Of a stretch of DNA of 64,000 nt, positions 12,552-25,424 are shown piece after piece. The translations under genes were made by a program, and so were the position numbers. This DNA is from Euphorbia lathyris (taxonomy: Eukaryota > Streptophyta > Magnoliopsida > Malpighiales > Euphorbiaceae): contig NC_088911.1 in assembly GCF_963576675.1 (NCBI RefSeq), positions 129,583,929-129,647,928 of the forward strand. Direction: 5' to 3'. The notes beneath the pieces are model-generated. The model had not been told where the DNA came from, searched no databases, and was given only the letters and a program-made list of their open reading frames with translations. Within the stretch, counting starts at the first letter, position 1; every line of letters starts with the position of its first letter.

Positions 12552-13440
12552 TGTCTACTAAACATTGAGTTCAGATGTTTTAGTCCTTCATCTATGAGCC
12601 TTGAGTGGCTACAAGCATGCAAAAGGGTCAAATACATGAATATCATAATTAAGTACAAAATTACAACTAAGTCATAACATCAAACTTAATTTTTAATATG
12701 TCATTATTCTCTATATAGTATGCTTTTACACCATAATTTAAAAATTCTAGACTCCAATTCATAAATCATAAACCCTAGAAAATATATTCTAGACCTCTAA
12801 TTTATAAATTGAATCCTTAAAATATATTAAAAGTAATGATTTTACTAGTTTGATATAATCCAATATTATAACTTGACATAGTTATAATTTGTTTTTAAAA
12901 TATGAATTTCTGGGTAATTTTCTCCATGCAAAACTCCTATAAAAGTTACATGGTTTGGTTTAATTCCTTTATCGGTCATCTCTTGGAAGGTAGCGAACGA
13001 TCGTTGCCCGAGTACGTACTTTGTGGGAGCAACAATCATTAATGTACATGTCAATTAATGAAGAACACAACACGAGGTTGTGTTGAAACCCCAAAATCTC
13101 AACATGGGTATGGATTTTCTTCTCAGTTTTGAGGTCTGCAGTCATCAAACATGCCTTGATTAACGTAGCGAAAGTGAATAAATTTGGTGCAACCCAACTC
13201 TTCGACATTGTTCTGTATAGAGAAAACGTGAAATTGGGATTACCCGAGTGGACGTAGCCAACAATGAGCGGAGTCCATGAGACCACATCTGGTTCAGGCA
13301 TTTCATCGAACTGGTTATGCGGATGACTGGTGAGTTGGAGTTATATGTAGCTATTGATGAGATTGTTAGTAGTGAAATTGTCGTTGAGGAGAGAAGACTA
13401 TTTCCGTTCAGTGACGGTTTCATTATTCAAATTGAGAATT

Positions 13441-14128
13441 GACCTAGATTTTGTCCGGATAATGAAGGGCAATATGGGGATTTTAATTTATGTATAAGCG
13501 AGTTTCTCGATAAATCATTTTACTGCTCGTTTGGCTTCTAAAATTAAATTTTTCATAAACACATATATAAAAAAACTACTATTGATGCTGTGGATGTTTA
13601 GGATATTATATATATATGGAACTAATAATGTAATGAAAAAATTCTATTATGTTTACACATATGAAGATTAGTAGCTGTCGAAATTGGGAGTCATATTGAT
13701 CTGGAGAATTTGAGAAGTGAGAGAGAACCCAATCGAGATGGTAGATAATATTCTGATGAAGAGATTAGGGAAGGTGGTAAGAGAAACAATGAGGATCAAC
13801 AACCATAATTTGAGATTTGATTGTAAAAAATGAACTATTAAGGTCTTTAAGAAATGAAATGACATGGCTGGACTCTTGGTTCTGCTTAATTGCATTAGCT
13901 ACGTTGCACACACAACCCTCACAAACACAAGTAGGAAGAGGTTTTAATTCTAAAAATTCATCCCAAAGAATTTATAAAGAAGCAAAGAAATCTGCCACTG
14001 ACCTATCCCCTTGAGTAATTGCAAAAATTTCTGCTTGCAGATCTGCAATCCTAAAGATATCAATATGGTTACTTTATCTTTTTACAAGATTTTCAAATTT
14101 CTCATTTACAACCAGCTTTACTTTTCTG
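13441..14128. other. Intergenic DNA between PPR and copia remnants
   Basis: No gene is supported. Short open frames at 13,668-14,193 have no recognisable motifs. The right edge, from about 14,020, may be decayed copia RNase H sequence, but the alignment is not clear until 14,129. Confidence 0.3.
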
Positions 14129-14369
14129 TGATAATATTTCAGCTATGCATATTGCTAAAAATCTCATTTTTCATGAAAGAACTAAACACTTAGAAATAGA
14201 TTGTTATTTTGTAAGAGAAAATGTTTAAGCTAAGGTGGTTCATTTGTTGCCAGTAAGTTTGAAAGATCAGCTAGCAGATTGTTTCACCAAAGCTTTACAT
14301 TCTCCACAATTTCAATCTCTTTTGCAGCGTTTAGGTGTTCTAGATATTCATCAGTCTACTTTAACTTAG
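14129..14369 (+). pseudogene. Ty1/copia polyprotein C-terminal remnant
   Basis: The reading contains DNISAMHIAKN, FHERTKHLEIDCYFVREN, DQLADCFTKAL and a final GVLDIH segment. This is the RNase H end of a Ty1/copia polyprotein. A TAA interrupts it after the REN motif. It stops at TAG 14,367-14,369, about 50 bp before a polypurine tract and LTR. Upstream reverse transcriptase and integrase are absent. Confidence 0.75.
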
Positions 14370-14411
14370 TTTTTTTTGTTATTCTTCATGTTGTTTTCTC
14401 ACCACTCTTAG

Positions 14412-14707
14412 CTTGAGGGGGGTGTTAACATATTGATTAATTGTGTAATTGCAACATAGTGGCATTGTTGTAAATTAGGATTAGTTGTTGGTTATTGTTG
14501 GTATTTAGTTATTCCAACGGGTAACTCTAGGATTGTAACGACTATATTTAATATAGTTGATAGTTAGTTAGAAGGTTAGGTTTTATATTTCAATCTCTCT
14601 TTCTTTCTCTTTTCTGTAATTCAATTTCCTTCTTCTTCTTATAACATTCACTTCCTCCATTAATGAAATTCTTCATTTCTTCAATCTACTCTGTTCTTAT
14701 CAACACA
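14412..14707 (+). mobile_element. Copia polypurine tract and 3' LTR
   Basis: The tract cttgagggggg at 14,412-14,422 is followed by an LTR that starts TGTTAACATATTG and ends near TTATCAACACA (14,705 or 14,707), about 285 bp. The pyrimidine-rich 3' half (tctctctttctttctctttt) is typical of copia LTRs. No 5' LTR was found, so this is a truncated element. Confidence 0.7.
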
Positions 14708-15158
14708 TAAGAGTCTAAATTTTATGAGTTTAATTAGTAAAATTGGAAAAAAAAGATCACCGACTAAAGCAGATGAAAATAGAAACAATGAGAAAAAAAA
14801 GATAATACTGACATGTTTTAGTTCCTAAGATTTTGTTATCAATTTATTATATAGACAAAGATAAACATGTTATAATATGTATTATTTGTTATATAAATTT
14901 TAATAAATTTTTTTTTTTGTAGAATAACCAAAAAGCTCACCATAAATAACGATAACGAGTCTAATACATAATAGAAAATGAATAAAAGAATTTCATTAAT
15001 CTCGACTAAGAGAAACAATAAAAGCACATAAAAATAAAATAAATGACTGATATTTGTTCAATATTTAAATGGTAAATGAATGTTATTGTTTAGAAAAAAT
15101 AATTAAATTTTTACGTATTAGCATCATTTTAATTTGCAAAACCATACAAAAAGTTAGG
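14708..15158. other. AT-rich spacer
   Basis: No gene or RNA feature is visible; long A/T runs dominate. Confidence 0.3.
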
Positions 15159-15295
15159 CTATGCTTACTTTGTTTTTGACAAAGTAAGTTTTATTTTGTT
15201 TTTTCCACTATTAGATGGTGATGAACTCTGATAAAATAAGCTCATCCAATGGTAGAAAAAACAAAACGAAACTTATTTTGACAAAGTAAACATAG
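15159..15295. mobile_element. Palindromic MITE, copy 3 (ACTTTG family)
   Basis: Left end ctatgcttactttgtttttg and right end ttgacaaagtaaacatag are inverted repeats. The interior shares ccaatgg and ggtgatgaact phrases with copy 1 at 10.8 kb. It is about 137 bp long, with no coding capacity. Confidence 0.7.
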
Positions 15296-15310
15296 AAGAC
15301 ACCTAAAAGT

Positions 15311-15394
15311 TAACATGAAATTATTGACATATATATATGTATTTAAATGTAGTAACATGAAATTATTGACATATATATATATATTTAAATGTAG
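15311..15394 (+). repeat. Two-copy 42-bp tandem duplication
   Basis: A 42-base unit beginning taacatgaaattattgacat occurs at 15,311-15,352 and immediately again at 15,353-15,394. One difference lies in the TA run. Confidence 0.85.
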
Positions 15395-15619
15395 TTACTT
15401 ACTACTACTTTTTCTTTCATTTATTGGTTGTGATAATTTTTTTTTTTTTATCATTATGATTGTTTTTATTATGATTGAAATCTTGTCGGATGCTTATTTT
15501 TTCTTAAGTACATTGATAAAGTAAACATTGGTTCTGTTATTGTTAAAAGAGTTTTTTGAAGTAAAATTAGAGGTTTGAGCCACTTCAGAGGTTTTGACTA
15601 GTCAAACCTTTAATAGAAT

Positions 15620-15966
15620 CTCTAATAGTGGTGTTTGGTGAAGAAATGGTTGAAAAAGCTTATTAGGTCCAAAAAGCTAATTTTGAAAAAACTCATTTTA
15701 GAAACTTTTTCAATTAGCTTATTGCTCCATCTTTTTTTATGGACATTTTTACCTCTAATTAATACTCTTTAATCCAAATAAATGCTTTAATATGTCTTTA
15801 GTTGTCATTTTACACAAACAACTATTAGCAATCAGCTAAGTTTTACCAAACAAGTTCACACAATCCGCTAGTCAAATCAGCTAGTCAAATCCGCTAACAA
15901 AAAAGGTAATCAGCTAACGACTAATGTAATCGGCTATCAGCTAACAGCTAATTGTCAAACATGACC
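15620..15966. mobile_element. hAT-type MITE
   Basis: The left end reads ggtgtttggtgaag. The right end read on the minus strand starts ggtcatgtttgacaattagc and continues into several gctgatt/agctaac phrases. This is the known style of plant hAT MITEs with a gtttgg-type end and repeated pyrimidine-purine subterminal motifs. The target-site duplication is not clear. No protein is encoded. Confidence 0.5.
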
Positions 15967-18380
15967 ATTATCTTATTGAAGCATACTATTTAGTCTTATC
16001 CTGTTTATTTTCTGCTAGTGACATATTGTTTGTTTTATTCAACTAACTGTTCTAGATGCTAACTTTTAAGTTTTTGTTTAGTTTTTCCTTATTTTATTAT
16101 TTTCATATGCTTTAAAAAGTTTTTGGGATGGTAGGAACACATGCGATTTGAGGATAATTATCTTATTCTATCTTTTGATTTTAATCCAAATAGTAGTTTT
16201 TATTTTCAAATATAAGTGTTTTTCTACGTTTATTGTGAATTCCTACTATAAGCGTAAGTGAATCACTTTACAGGTTGAAACCAGCCTTAGACTGATGAGT
16301 GTAAGTAATTTCTCCTTTAATTTTGATGAAAATATCATTAAAAGATTAGTTAATGAGTGCTTAATGCATTATAGACATAGTAATATCATCTATTTTTATC
16401 GTTATTTTTAGCTTAATGTAGGATTATTTTTAGTTTAATTACTTTATTATTATAATTTTTAGTTATGTTTTATTTATATTTGATGTTTTTAGTACTTATG
16501 TGTGTATTTTTATTGTTTCCGGGTGTTTTTACAGTGATTTTAGTGAAAAGATTGAAGTACGAGTGAGCTAGGTTGTTAAATAGGGAGCCGAAAATCATTT
16601 TTTGGAGGGTACCAGGTCCACCTCGGCTAGGTGATTGGCGGCAAATTGTTATCATTTATGGCAAATTTGACATGTTTTCTTATTTTTCCTATAATTCTCT
16701 CATACGGGCTCAGATTCAGGGATTCAAAATGTTGTGGAAAGTTAAAACATAGATGAACAACTTAGTAATAATAATTATTTCCAATTTTGAAATGTAACAA
16801 GCTCAAACTATTATCACAATTGGATGCATTTGTTGAAGCTTAAGATTTATTTCTCACTTTCACACATTTTCAACTCCTAGATTATCAAAATTTGGTACCA
16901 CCCGCTTTAAAGATTAATTTGGAAGATTATGGGGATGTGAGACATTACAAGACTTAGATTTTGATTCCATATTGACTTCTACCTATAAAAAGAGACATTT
17001 GTGGTGCATGGAAGACAATTCTTACACAAACTTAGTCTTAATTCTTTCTTCTCTTTGTGTTAATTTGCTGATTCTTTTCTTCAAGAATCAATAATATATG
17101 TTGTTATCGTTATAGTTTATGTTCATAGTTATAGTTTGCAAAGTTCATCCAATAAAAGTAAGTTTTCACTTCATCGAGGAAGTTCCATTTGACAATCGTC
17201 ACTACGGGTTCTTCTAATCCTTAATTTACTTTTATTGCTATGAACTCTATTATATCTCCCTCTAAGGTATGTTTTAATCTAATTATGGGCTAAAAGCGGA
17301 TTTTAATCTTAATTATGAGGTAATCATGAATAACCTAATCATGTTATTTTTATCCATTTCAGGACTAATTTATGATTCTTACTGCTTGTTGGAGATGGAT
17401 CAAATTCGAACTTAAATATAATTAATTGTTTATATCAACCGTGATTAAATTGATTAATCGAAATTCATAAGTTAGACCTAATGACCATTTAATGTGGCTT
17501 ATTGGTTTTCCAAAAAAATTTCATGAATCGTAATACCACCTTTGATTAATTACTTTAGTCGGACCAAGGTAAAATAATAAATTGAAGGTTTGGAACTAAG
17601 AAAACTTAACGCTTCTTTTAATTAGTTACTTTAGTCAGACCAAGGTAAAGTAATTAATCGAAAGTTTAGAACTAATAGCTCGAGATTTTTCCATGAATAT
17701 TAATTGATCACTTTAGCCAGATGAAGGTAAAATAATTCATTGAAAGTTTAGAATCAATAACTCGAGAACTCACTAGTGTAATAAAAAAAATAAACCTAGA
17801 GGAAATATCCACGCAAACATAGTCCACCAATCTAGTCAAATTCGTACCTAATGAATGGCATTCGAAAGAAATCTAGAAGGGGCGAGGCAAGCGTACTCCG
17901 AAAACATACTTCATGTCTGCGTGTTTTGAAGGATTTGTACAGTACATGTATCTATATTGGTCAACCATTAAAATAAAAAAATGTATGGTACTTACACACA
18001 CAGTGTTTTGTATCGCTAATCATAGATTGACTAAGGCTTTGTGTATGAGAAATTATAATTCTGTATGAACCTACCCGATAGGAAGAATATCAAATATGAT
18101 GAAGTGGATCGAAAAAACATCTATATGGAAGGAGCGAGGAGAGTCTAATCGTGAAGCTAGAAATAAGTAGATTTGTCAATGATAGATCGACAGGTGTTGC
18201 ACATGAGAAATGACAAACCGTATTCAAAATAACCACCCGATCAGAAGAATAAGCGAGATGGTGAACTGGAATTAGCAAAACAACCATGCATGGAAAAATC
18301 GAAGGGAAAAGAAGTCTAGCAGGGGCGAGGCGAGTAGAATCACAAAATTGGAATAAGAGCGACCAAAACGAAAGTTAGAG
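15967..18380. other. Intergenic DNA with eroded repeats
   Basis: No gene is supported. Two internal repeats stand out. The first is three imperfect units of about 80 bp at 17,535-17,770, each with a phrase like ttactttagtcagaccaagg and then gaaagtttagaac. The second is a pair of related segments at about 17,990-18,140 and 18,170-18,340, sharing acccgat, gaagaat and gggaaaagaagtctag-like phrases. They look like remains of an unrecognised repeat family. Confidence 0.35.
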
Positions 18381-19173
18381 GAAGGCCCTGTTTTTTATTA
18401 CTTAATTTCAGTAACAATCAGTTCAATTCAGTTCAGTTCAACATTCAGTTTCAGCATTCAGTTTCAGCATCCAGTTTCAGCATTCAGTTTCAGTATTCAG
18501 TAATTTATCATTATTTATTATATTATAATTATTTATATATAATTTATTATAATAATAATTATTATTTATCTATAATTTATCATAATTTATTATTATTATT
18601 ATTATTACTATTATTATTATTTATAGTTTATCATTATTTATAAATTAGATAAAAGTCAAGAAATGATAGTTTATTAAATTATATATGGTTTAATAAAAAA
18701 TAAATAAAACTAAAATATGCATCCATATTTAAAAATTAGGAATTGCATCCATATTATGAATTATTTCTCAAATTTATCCAATTTATCGATGTTAGGGATA
18801 AAATTCCACCATTTTAGACGTTAGAGGTAAAATTACTTCTGACCCAAAACGTTATTTTTGCACTTTAACCCTTAATTAAAATAAAAAGTTAAGAGTTTGT
18901 ATTCATATGAAGATTTGTATTTAATTTCATAGGCTTTAAATTATATATAAATTTGTGTTTGTATGTAATTTGTATTTTTAATTTAAATTAGACTTATTTT
19001 TTTTTAATGTCATAGGCTTTTATCGAGCCAAGATTTTATCATCCCGAGCTTTTATTTGATATCAATTTAGTTTTATCTTTAATAATATATTTATTTATTA
19101 TTGATATTATTAAATTTATTAGAACCATTATTATTATTATAAAATCTGAGAGTAAATATTGATTTATTTTGCG

Positions 19174-21291
19174 ATGACGAAGGCGATAAGGGTGAGGAAA
19201 TTTGCGGTGATTGCAGCGGCAGGGAGAGGAGAGGATGGCGGTCGGCAGTCGGATGGGAGGCTTGAGCGTGATGGTGGGTCGGCGTCGGATCCGGATCTAA
19301 CGCCGGACGGGGAGGAAGACGAAGGCTTCTGCGGGTCGCCAAGAAAGAGGAGGTTGAGCGGCGATCGGAGGCGAGTTCGATCTAGGGAGAGAGGCCGGCC
19401 GGATCTACAGGGGGTGGTTGTATCGGTTCCGGTGGTAGATTCGAGCGGTGAGAGGTTTAGGGAAGTTTCTAGGGTTGAGGCAGCAGTGGAGGGGGAGGGG
19501 CCGTTGCGCGCGCCCTTGCCGGGGTAGCGGAGCCCTTCTCCGTCCATTGCGGAATTGCTGCCTGTACAGGCATCGTTGCCTGGATCTGTTTCTGCTATAT
19601 CGCAGACAGCGAGGGATGCTACCGCGACGAAGGTCGCTCCGGCGGTTCTTGATGCGCCTACCGTGGATACGAATCAGGATATGCACATCACCCTTCCTAA
19701 TTTGAGTTCAGAAGAGGATCATTCTGCGAAGTTTGAGCATAAAAGGCATTCTGTGCAAACCAATGGAGCTTCTACCTCTGCCCATGATACTGGGGTTAAA
19801 GGGGTTAAAGGCCCATGACTTAATCAGGATTTGGCCTCTGACTCTAGAAAGGTTTCTGAGCAACAACAATTTATTGTCCCACCAAGTTGTCCGGCTTTTC
19901 AGAATGATTGGTGTAATCCATCCTGGACGGATAAGGTGTTGGGCGTAATGTTGGAAGAAACCATGATGGAAGAAGACATTATTGAGGATGATTCTGAGGA
20001 GTTTTACTCAGACTCTGACTCTAAGGATGGTGAGCCAGAGGACCCACTCTGTCCTAGGATCCGTCTTTCTTCTGAGGATAAGAGAATCCTTAGATCCAAA
20101 TGGAAACTAGCCCTGATTGTTACTGTTTTGGGGAAGAGGATTAGCTTTAGTTATTTTGCCCAGAGGATTCAGGCCCAATGGGCAAAGAAAGGCAAGGTTA
20201 CTATTACTGACCTTGAGAATGACTATTATGCCATCAAGTTTACTAGCACTGAGGATTTTAATGCTGTTGTTAATGGGGCACCTTATATTATTTCCAACCA
20301 TGTCTTGGCTCTGAGACATTGGGTTCCTAATTTTGATCCCCATGATTATTCTGTTAACAGAATCCTTACTTGTGTTAGGTTCCCAGGCCTCCCCCTTGAA
20401 TACTATAGTGAGAGATTTTTGAATAAGATTGGTAGCCTTGTTGGGAAGGTCCACCATGTGGATAAGACTACCATTGGAGCAGTTAGGGGCAAGTTTGCCA
20501 GGGTTTGCATTGACATAGATCTAGCTAAGCCTCTCTTGTCCAAATTGTGGATTCAGAATAAGGTATTTCTTATTGAATATGAAGGTATTCACAATATCTG
20601 CTATGAATGTGGCAAGTTTGGCCATACCTTTGAAGGTTGTCCTAGCAAAAGGATCATGGTAGAGGAGGAGGTGGAACCTGTCATGGGCAGAGTTGAGGAG
20701 AATCAGAGTGATGGAAGGAATTTTGGCCCCTGGATGCTTGCCAAAAGGTCGGTTAGAAGAAAGCCAAAGGCTATTGCTAATAAAATTCAGTCTACTGATA
20801 TCAGCAAAGAGATGTCATCCCTTCAGATCGAGCCTAAAATGAAAATTAAGCCTCCTGTTAGTAGAAAGGGGGGTGACACTGGGGCGGGTCGGGTTTCCGA
20901 TTCAGGGTCTAGGTTTGATGTCTTGACTATGGAAGAAGGACAGAGCTCGGAGCCTCCTAAGGATCAGATGGACTTAGGAAAGCCAGGTCAGGATTCTGTT
21001 AAGCCTGCCTCCACTTTAGGTAAGTCTATCAACCCTCTCTTTCAAGCTGATACCAGGAATAGCTCCCATCCCTTCCCTTCTACAGGAAGAGCTTTGAGCA
21101 GTGAGGTTAGTAATCTTAATCCTCTGGTTGAGGTTCCAGTTAGGAAAGCTATGGGGATTATTAAACCTAGTTTAAAAAAACCCAAAGCTAAACCTAATAG
21201 GAACCAGAATGGGAAGGATTCTTGGGATAAAAAGGGACCTTCTGGGACCTCTTCCAGGCTCTCTGGAGCCCCGAAGAAATACCTGTTCTAG
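19174..21291 (+). pseudogene. LINE ORF1, gag-like nucleic-acid-binding protein with two stops
   Basis: The reading starts at ATG 19,174 (MTKAIRV) and stays in one frame to TAG at 21,291. It is broken by TAG at 19,525 and TGA at 19,816. The central part (about 20,090-20,580) fits the DUF4283 domain of plant LINE ORF1 proteins, with FPGLPLEYYSERFLNKIG as a landmark. It is followed by a CCHC zinc knuckle CYECGKFGHTFEGC at 20,599-20,640 (CX2CX4HX4C). The N-terminal third is Arg/Gly-rich and GC-rich. Family members coat LINE RNA. The exact start is uncertain because the reading is GC-rich and open in several frames. Confidence 0.75.
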
Positions 21292-21324
21292 GTGCTGGGC
21301 TTGTGTCTGTAGTTTGCCTTTCTG

Positions 21325-24300
21325 ATGGACTTCTTTGTGTGGAATGTTAGAGGTGCGGCAAGCAAGGCTACCCGTATCCATGTTAATGATCTTATTAAAC
21401 AGTTTAACCCTTCTTGCTTTGCTCTTCTGGAGACCAAGGTTAGCGGTTCCAAAGCAGATGAGGTGATTAAAAAGTTTAAGAGTTGGAGTTGTGTCAGATC
21501 GGAGGCTACAGGTCGGGCTGGGGGAATTTGGCTCTTTTGGAAGCCAGGTCAAGTCAAGATTGATATTATTACTATAGACAATCAATTCATCCATAGTAAG
21601 GTGTGTTTCCCTAGAAATAACCCTTTTTTTATTACCATTGTTTATGCCGATCCAGTTGTAACTAACAGAAGAAGAATGTGGGAGATTCTTCATTCTATTA
21701 GTTCTAATATGATGGAGGCTTGGTTGGTTGCCAGGGATTTTAACGACATAGCCACTTTAAATGATCAGAGAGGTGAGGGTAATCATTACATTAACAGATG
21801 CCTCAACCATAAGCAGAGCATGGATCTTTGTGGTCTGTCTGACCTGGGAGCTGCTGGTCACAAGTTTACGTGGAAAAGGAATAGTGTTTTTGTTCGACTG
21901 GATAAAGTGTATGCTAATGTTGCTGCTATCTGTAGGTTTCCTGAGATTAACGTGCTTAATCTTCCTTTCCGTCATTCTGATCATTGTCCTATCCTGTTCA
22001 GATTGGTCATAGGAAACAGGCAAAAAGGCAACAGACCGTTTAGATATCTAGTGGCTTGGGACTCTCACCCCGAGTTTAAGAACTTTGTTAAAAACAATTG
22101 GCATCCTCATTCTGATGTCCTTCTCGCTATAGAAGAGTTTAGGAGGAATGTGATAGGGTGGAATAAAAACACTTTTGGTCACATTATCAGAAGAAAGAAT
22201 AAGCTCTTAAGAAGGATGGAAGGCATTCAGCGTTGTTTAGAGGCCCGGTTCGACCATAGTTTGAATGGTCAGCTTAGAGCTCTCCAGAATGAGTTGGAAG
22301 CAGTTCTTAAACAAGAGGAGCTTCTTTGGTTCCAGAAGTCTAGAAAGTCTTGGATCCAAGATGGGGACCGAAATACCAGGTATTTCCACCTCTCTACAAT
22401 CATTAGAAGACAAAGGAATAGGATCGATGCTATCAGAGATTCCAATGGTGTTTGGATCTTTGAGGAGGAGAACATTCGGATCCTTGCCCTTGACTTTTAT
22501 AAAGACTTGTTTAAAGAGGAAACAGTGAACTTGGTTAGTGCCTACTCTGATACTTTCTTTCCTCGGCTTGGAGAAGGTACTATTATGGAAGCCTTCCGTC
22601 CGGTGGACATTAAAGAGATTGATCTGGCCTTCTCCAGTATCGGTTCCACTAAAGCTCCAGGCATTGATGGCATACCCGCTAGCTTCTATCATAAACACTG
22701 GGATACTGTGAAAGAGGGCATTTATAGCTTTGTTCTAGGTGTTTTTGAAGGTTCTAAGGATATTAGGATGATCAATAAAACCCTCCTCGTTCTTATCCCT
22801 AAGGTTGAGAAACCCTCTTCCTTCCTTCAGATGAGACCTATTAGCCTGTGCAACGTCTTGTATAAGGCTATTACAAAGATTGTGGCTAATAGAATCCGGA
22901 AAATCTTGCCGGATATTATTAGTCAGAATCAAGGGAGCTTTGTTCCTGGTAGACAAATGATGGACAACATTGTTATTGCCTAGGAAGTTGTCCATTCTAT
23001 GAGAATTAGAAAAGGGAAGAAAGGGATAGTGGCTCTTAAACTGGATTTAGAGAAAGCCTACGATAGACTTAACTGGAGCTTTTTGCTGGAGAGTATTACT
23101 AAGGCCGGGATCCCGGAGAACTGGAGGAGTCTGATTGAGAGTTGCATTTCCTCTCCTATGTTCCAGGTGATGATTAATGGAGACATGTCTGACGAGTTCT
23201 CTCCCTCCAGGGGAATTCGTCAAGGGGATCCTATGAGCCCTTTCCTTTTTGTTATCGCCATGGAAAGACTTGCTCACCTGATTCAGGATGCTGTGAACAA
23301 GGGGTCCCTCCACCCGGTGACCATTAGCAGATATGGTCCCCTATTACCCATTTGTTCTTTGCAGATGATGTGATGCTCTTTGTGGAGGGGAATGAGGAGC
23401 AAATCAAAGTGGTTATGGAGATCCTTAACTGCTTTTGTGAGGCTTCTGGCCAAAAGATTAATATCCAGAAGTCCCGTATGCTTTGTTCTAAAAACATGGG
23501 TAATGGCTTGTGCAGGAGACTTAGTGAGATTTCTGGTATTCCTTTAACGAATTCTTTGGGAAAGTATCTAGGGGTCCCTCTTCACAGTGACAGAGTTTCC
23601 AAAGTCTCCTTTAAAGACATTCTGGATAAAACTAATGGTTCTTGTGCTAGCTGGAAAGCTAATTCTCTATCCCTTGCTGGTCGCCTTACCCTTATCCAGT
23701 CGGTTAACTGTGCGGCTCCGAATCATATAATGCAAGCCTGTAAGCTCCTTGAGCCGGTTCTTAAGGATCTGGATAAGATTAATCGGCGCTTTCTGTGGGG
23801 AGAGTCTGGGGAGGGGAAGAAAGTTCACCTGGTTCCCTGGAAGGAGATTTGCCAGCCCAAAGGAAGAGGGGGTCTGGGAATAAGACAAGCTAAGGACAAT
23901 AATAAAGTCCTTTTAATGAAACTTCTTTGGAGAATGTGGCAAAACCCCTCCTCCCTTTGGGTCCGCCTGCTGTATGGAAAGTACCGGAAGGATAAAATTT
24001 TTGGTGGTCCGAAAGAAAGGGTTGCTAGCTGCTCCTTCCTTTGGAAAGGGCTTAATAGTGTTTTTGTAGAATTCTGCACTGGAATTGGTCTGGAGGTTGG
24101 TAATGGTAAATCTATTAGCTTCTGGGATGACATCTGGATTGGTGATAAGCCGCTGATTGAGGTTTGTAGCTATCCTCCGCCCAATGATTTCCGTTCCTGG
24201 CGGGTGGCTGATGTGGTGGACTCGGAGGGAGATTGGATCTGGTCGAAATTCGCTTCTTTCCTTAATCTGGAGTCCCTCCTTATGATTAGAGGAGTCAAGG

Positions 24301-25424
24301 TTAGCAATCAGGAGGAGGATGAGGACAAACACTGTTGGGCCCTGATAAATAATGGCAGTTACTCTTGTAAGTCGGCCTATGAAGCTTTTTCTTCTAATAG
24401 GGTGGACCCCCCCTTAGAAATTTGGAAGTCCATCTGGGCCCTTAAAATCCCTTATCGGATTAGGAGCTTTCTGTGGCTGGGCGTCAAGGATAGGCTGCTT
24501 ACTAATGCAGAGAGGCACAGAAGGCACTTGATAGAGTCTGGAATTTGTAGCAGATGCAGAGGTCATGTGGAAACCAGTTGCCATGCCCTGAGGGATTGCC
24601 CTAATAGTAGGAAGATTTGGGAAGGGATTCTTCCTCTTCATACCCTTCACTCTTTTATGGCTTATTCAGAAGATGACTGGTTCACTGATGGTGCCAATGG
24701 GAAGGTGTTAGATAGCAGAGAGCATGGTGACATTTTCTTCGCTATTGTTTGTCACCAGATTTGGAAATGGAGAAATGAAGAGCTTTTTGAAGGTAAAATC
24801 AGCCTTATTCCACATTTACTTGATTACTTCTCGAAAAAACTCTCTGTTATCTTGAGTAGCTTTAAAGGGGAGGCTATGGGTAGCACCCTTCCGGATAAAT
24901 CTGTCCAGTTAGTTGGTTGGAGGAAGCCTAGGGAAGGTGTTGTCAAATTGAACACGGATGGCTCGTGCCTTAGTAATGGCAGAATTGCTGCTGGTGGTGT
25001 TCTTCGGGATGCTGGTGGTGCTTGGATGGCTGGTTTTACCCATAACTTAGGGGTGGGCTCGTCCTTCTCTGCTGAACTTTGGGGTATTCTGTCAGGTATT
25101 AAGCTTGCCATTCGCATGGGTGTGAAGAGACTCTCGGTGGAATCAGACAATTTGGAAGCTATTAACATGATTACTGATAGACAGGTTATTGGTTGGAATG
25201 GCCATAATCTTATCCAAGCTATTTTAAGGCTTTGTCCTGCTTTTGAGGATATTAGCTTCTCCCATGTGTATAGGGAACAAAACCGCATGACGGATCGCTT
25301 GGCTTCTGCAGGCCATGAAGGAGTGTTAGGTGTTTCTACCCTCTCTGTTCCTCCTTCCTCTCTTTTGTCTATTCTCATGGAGGATAGGGTTGGGGTCAGC
25401 CTTCCTAGACTGATCCCGGGTTAG
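21325..25424 (+). pseudogene. LINE ORF2: endonuclease, reverse transcriptase, RNase H; one stop and one frameshift
   Basis: The endonuclease (21,325-22,010) has WNVRG, LLETK and SDHCP. The usual GDFN motif reads ARDFN, a change next to the catalytic residues. Reverse transcriptase follows: MRPISLCNV, then TAG at 22,981-22,983 replacing a codon after IVIA, LDLEKAYDRLNW, GIRQGDPMSPFLF, and FFADD at 23,355-23,369. A one-base frameshift falls just before FFADD, near 23,335-23,350. A zinc-binding RT-associated domain lies at 24,360-24,640 (CSRCRGHVETSCHAL). Plant-type RNase H is at 24,940-25,330, with acidic residues in NTDGS, SAELWG, VESDN and NRMTD. Together these would nick target DNA and copy LINE RNA. 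The lesions disable this copy. Confidence 0.85.

Larger units (their letters stand above)
11502..13440 (-). pseudogene. Broken DYW/E-class pentatricopeptide repeat (PPR) gene
   Basis: Read on the minus strand from right to left, the gene has PPR motifs at 13,330-13,080 (FDEMPEPDVVSWTPLIVGY, then KIHTHVEILGFQHNLVLCSS, then LIDMY), a second piece at 13,005-12,930 (FQEMTDKGIKPNHVTFIGVL), and a third at 12,625-12,560 (LLHACSHSRLIDEGLKHLNS). At 11,726-11,502 there is an E/DYW-type end with RIMKNLR-like and CKDCHEAFKVIS motifs. Plant PPR proteins of this class edit organelle RNA. The pieces are in different frames and carry stops. About 0.3 kb of AT-rich DNA separates the second and third pieces, and a further block interrupts the C-terminal part. 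A middle section is missing, and a related section lies at 26.2-26.6 kb. It is non-functional. Confidence 0.8.

Noticed and set aside
19091..19705. Overlapping ORFs on both strands in the GC-rich LINE start
   Set aside because: Only the + frame continuing into the zinc-knuckle ORF is supported; the rest are composition artefacts.
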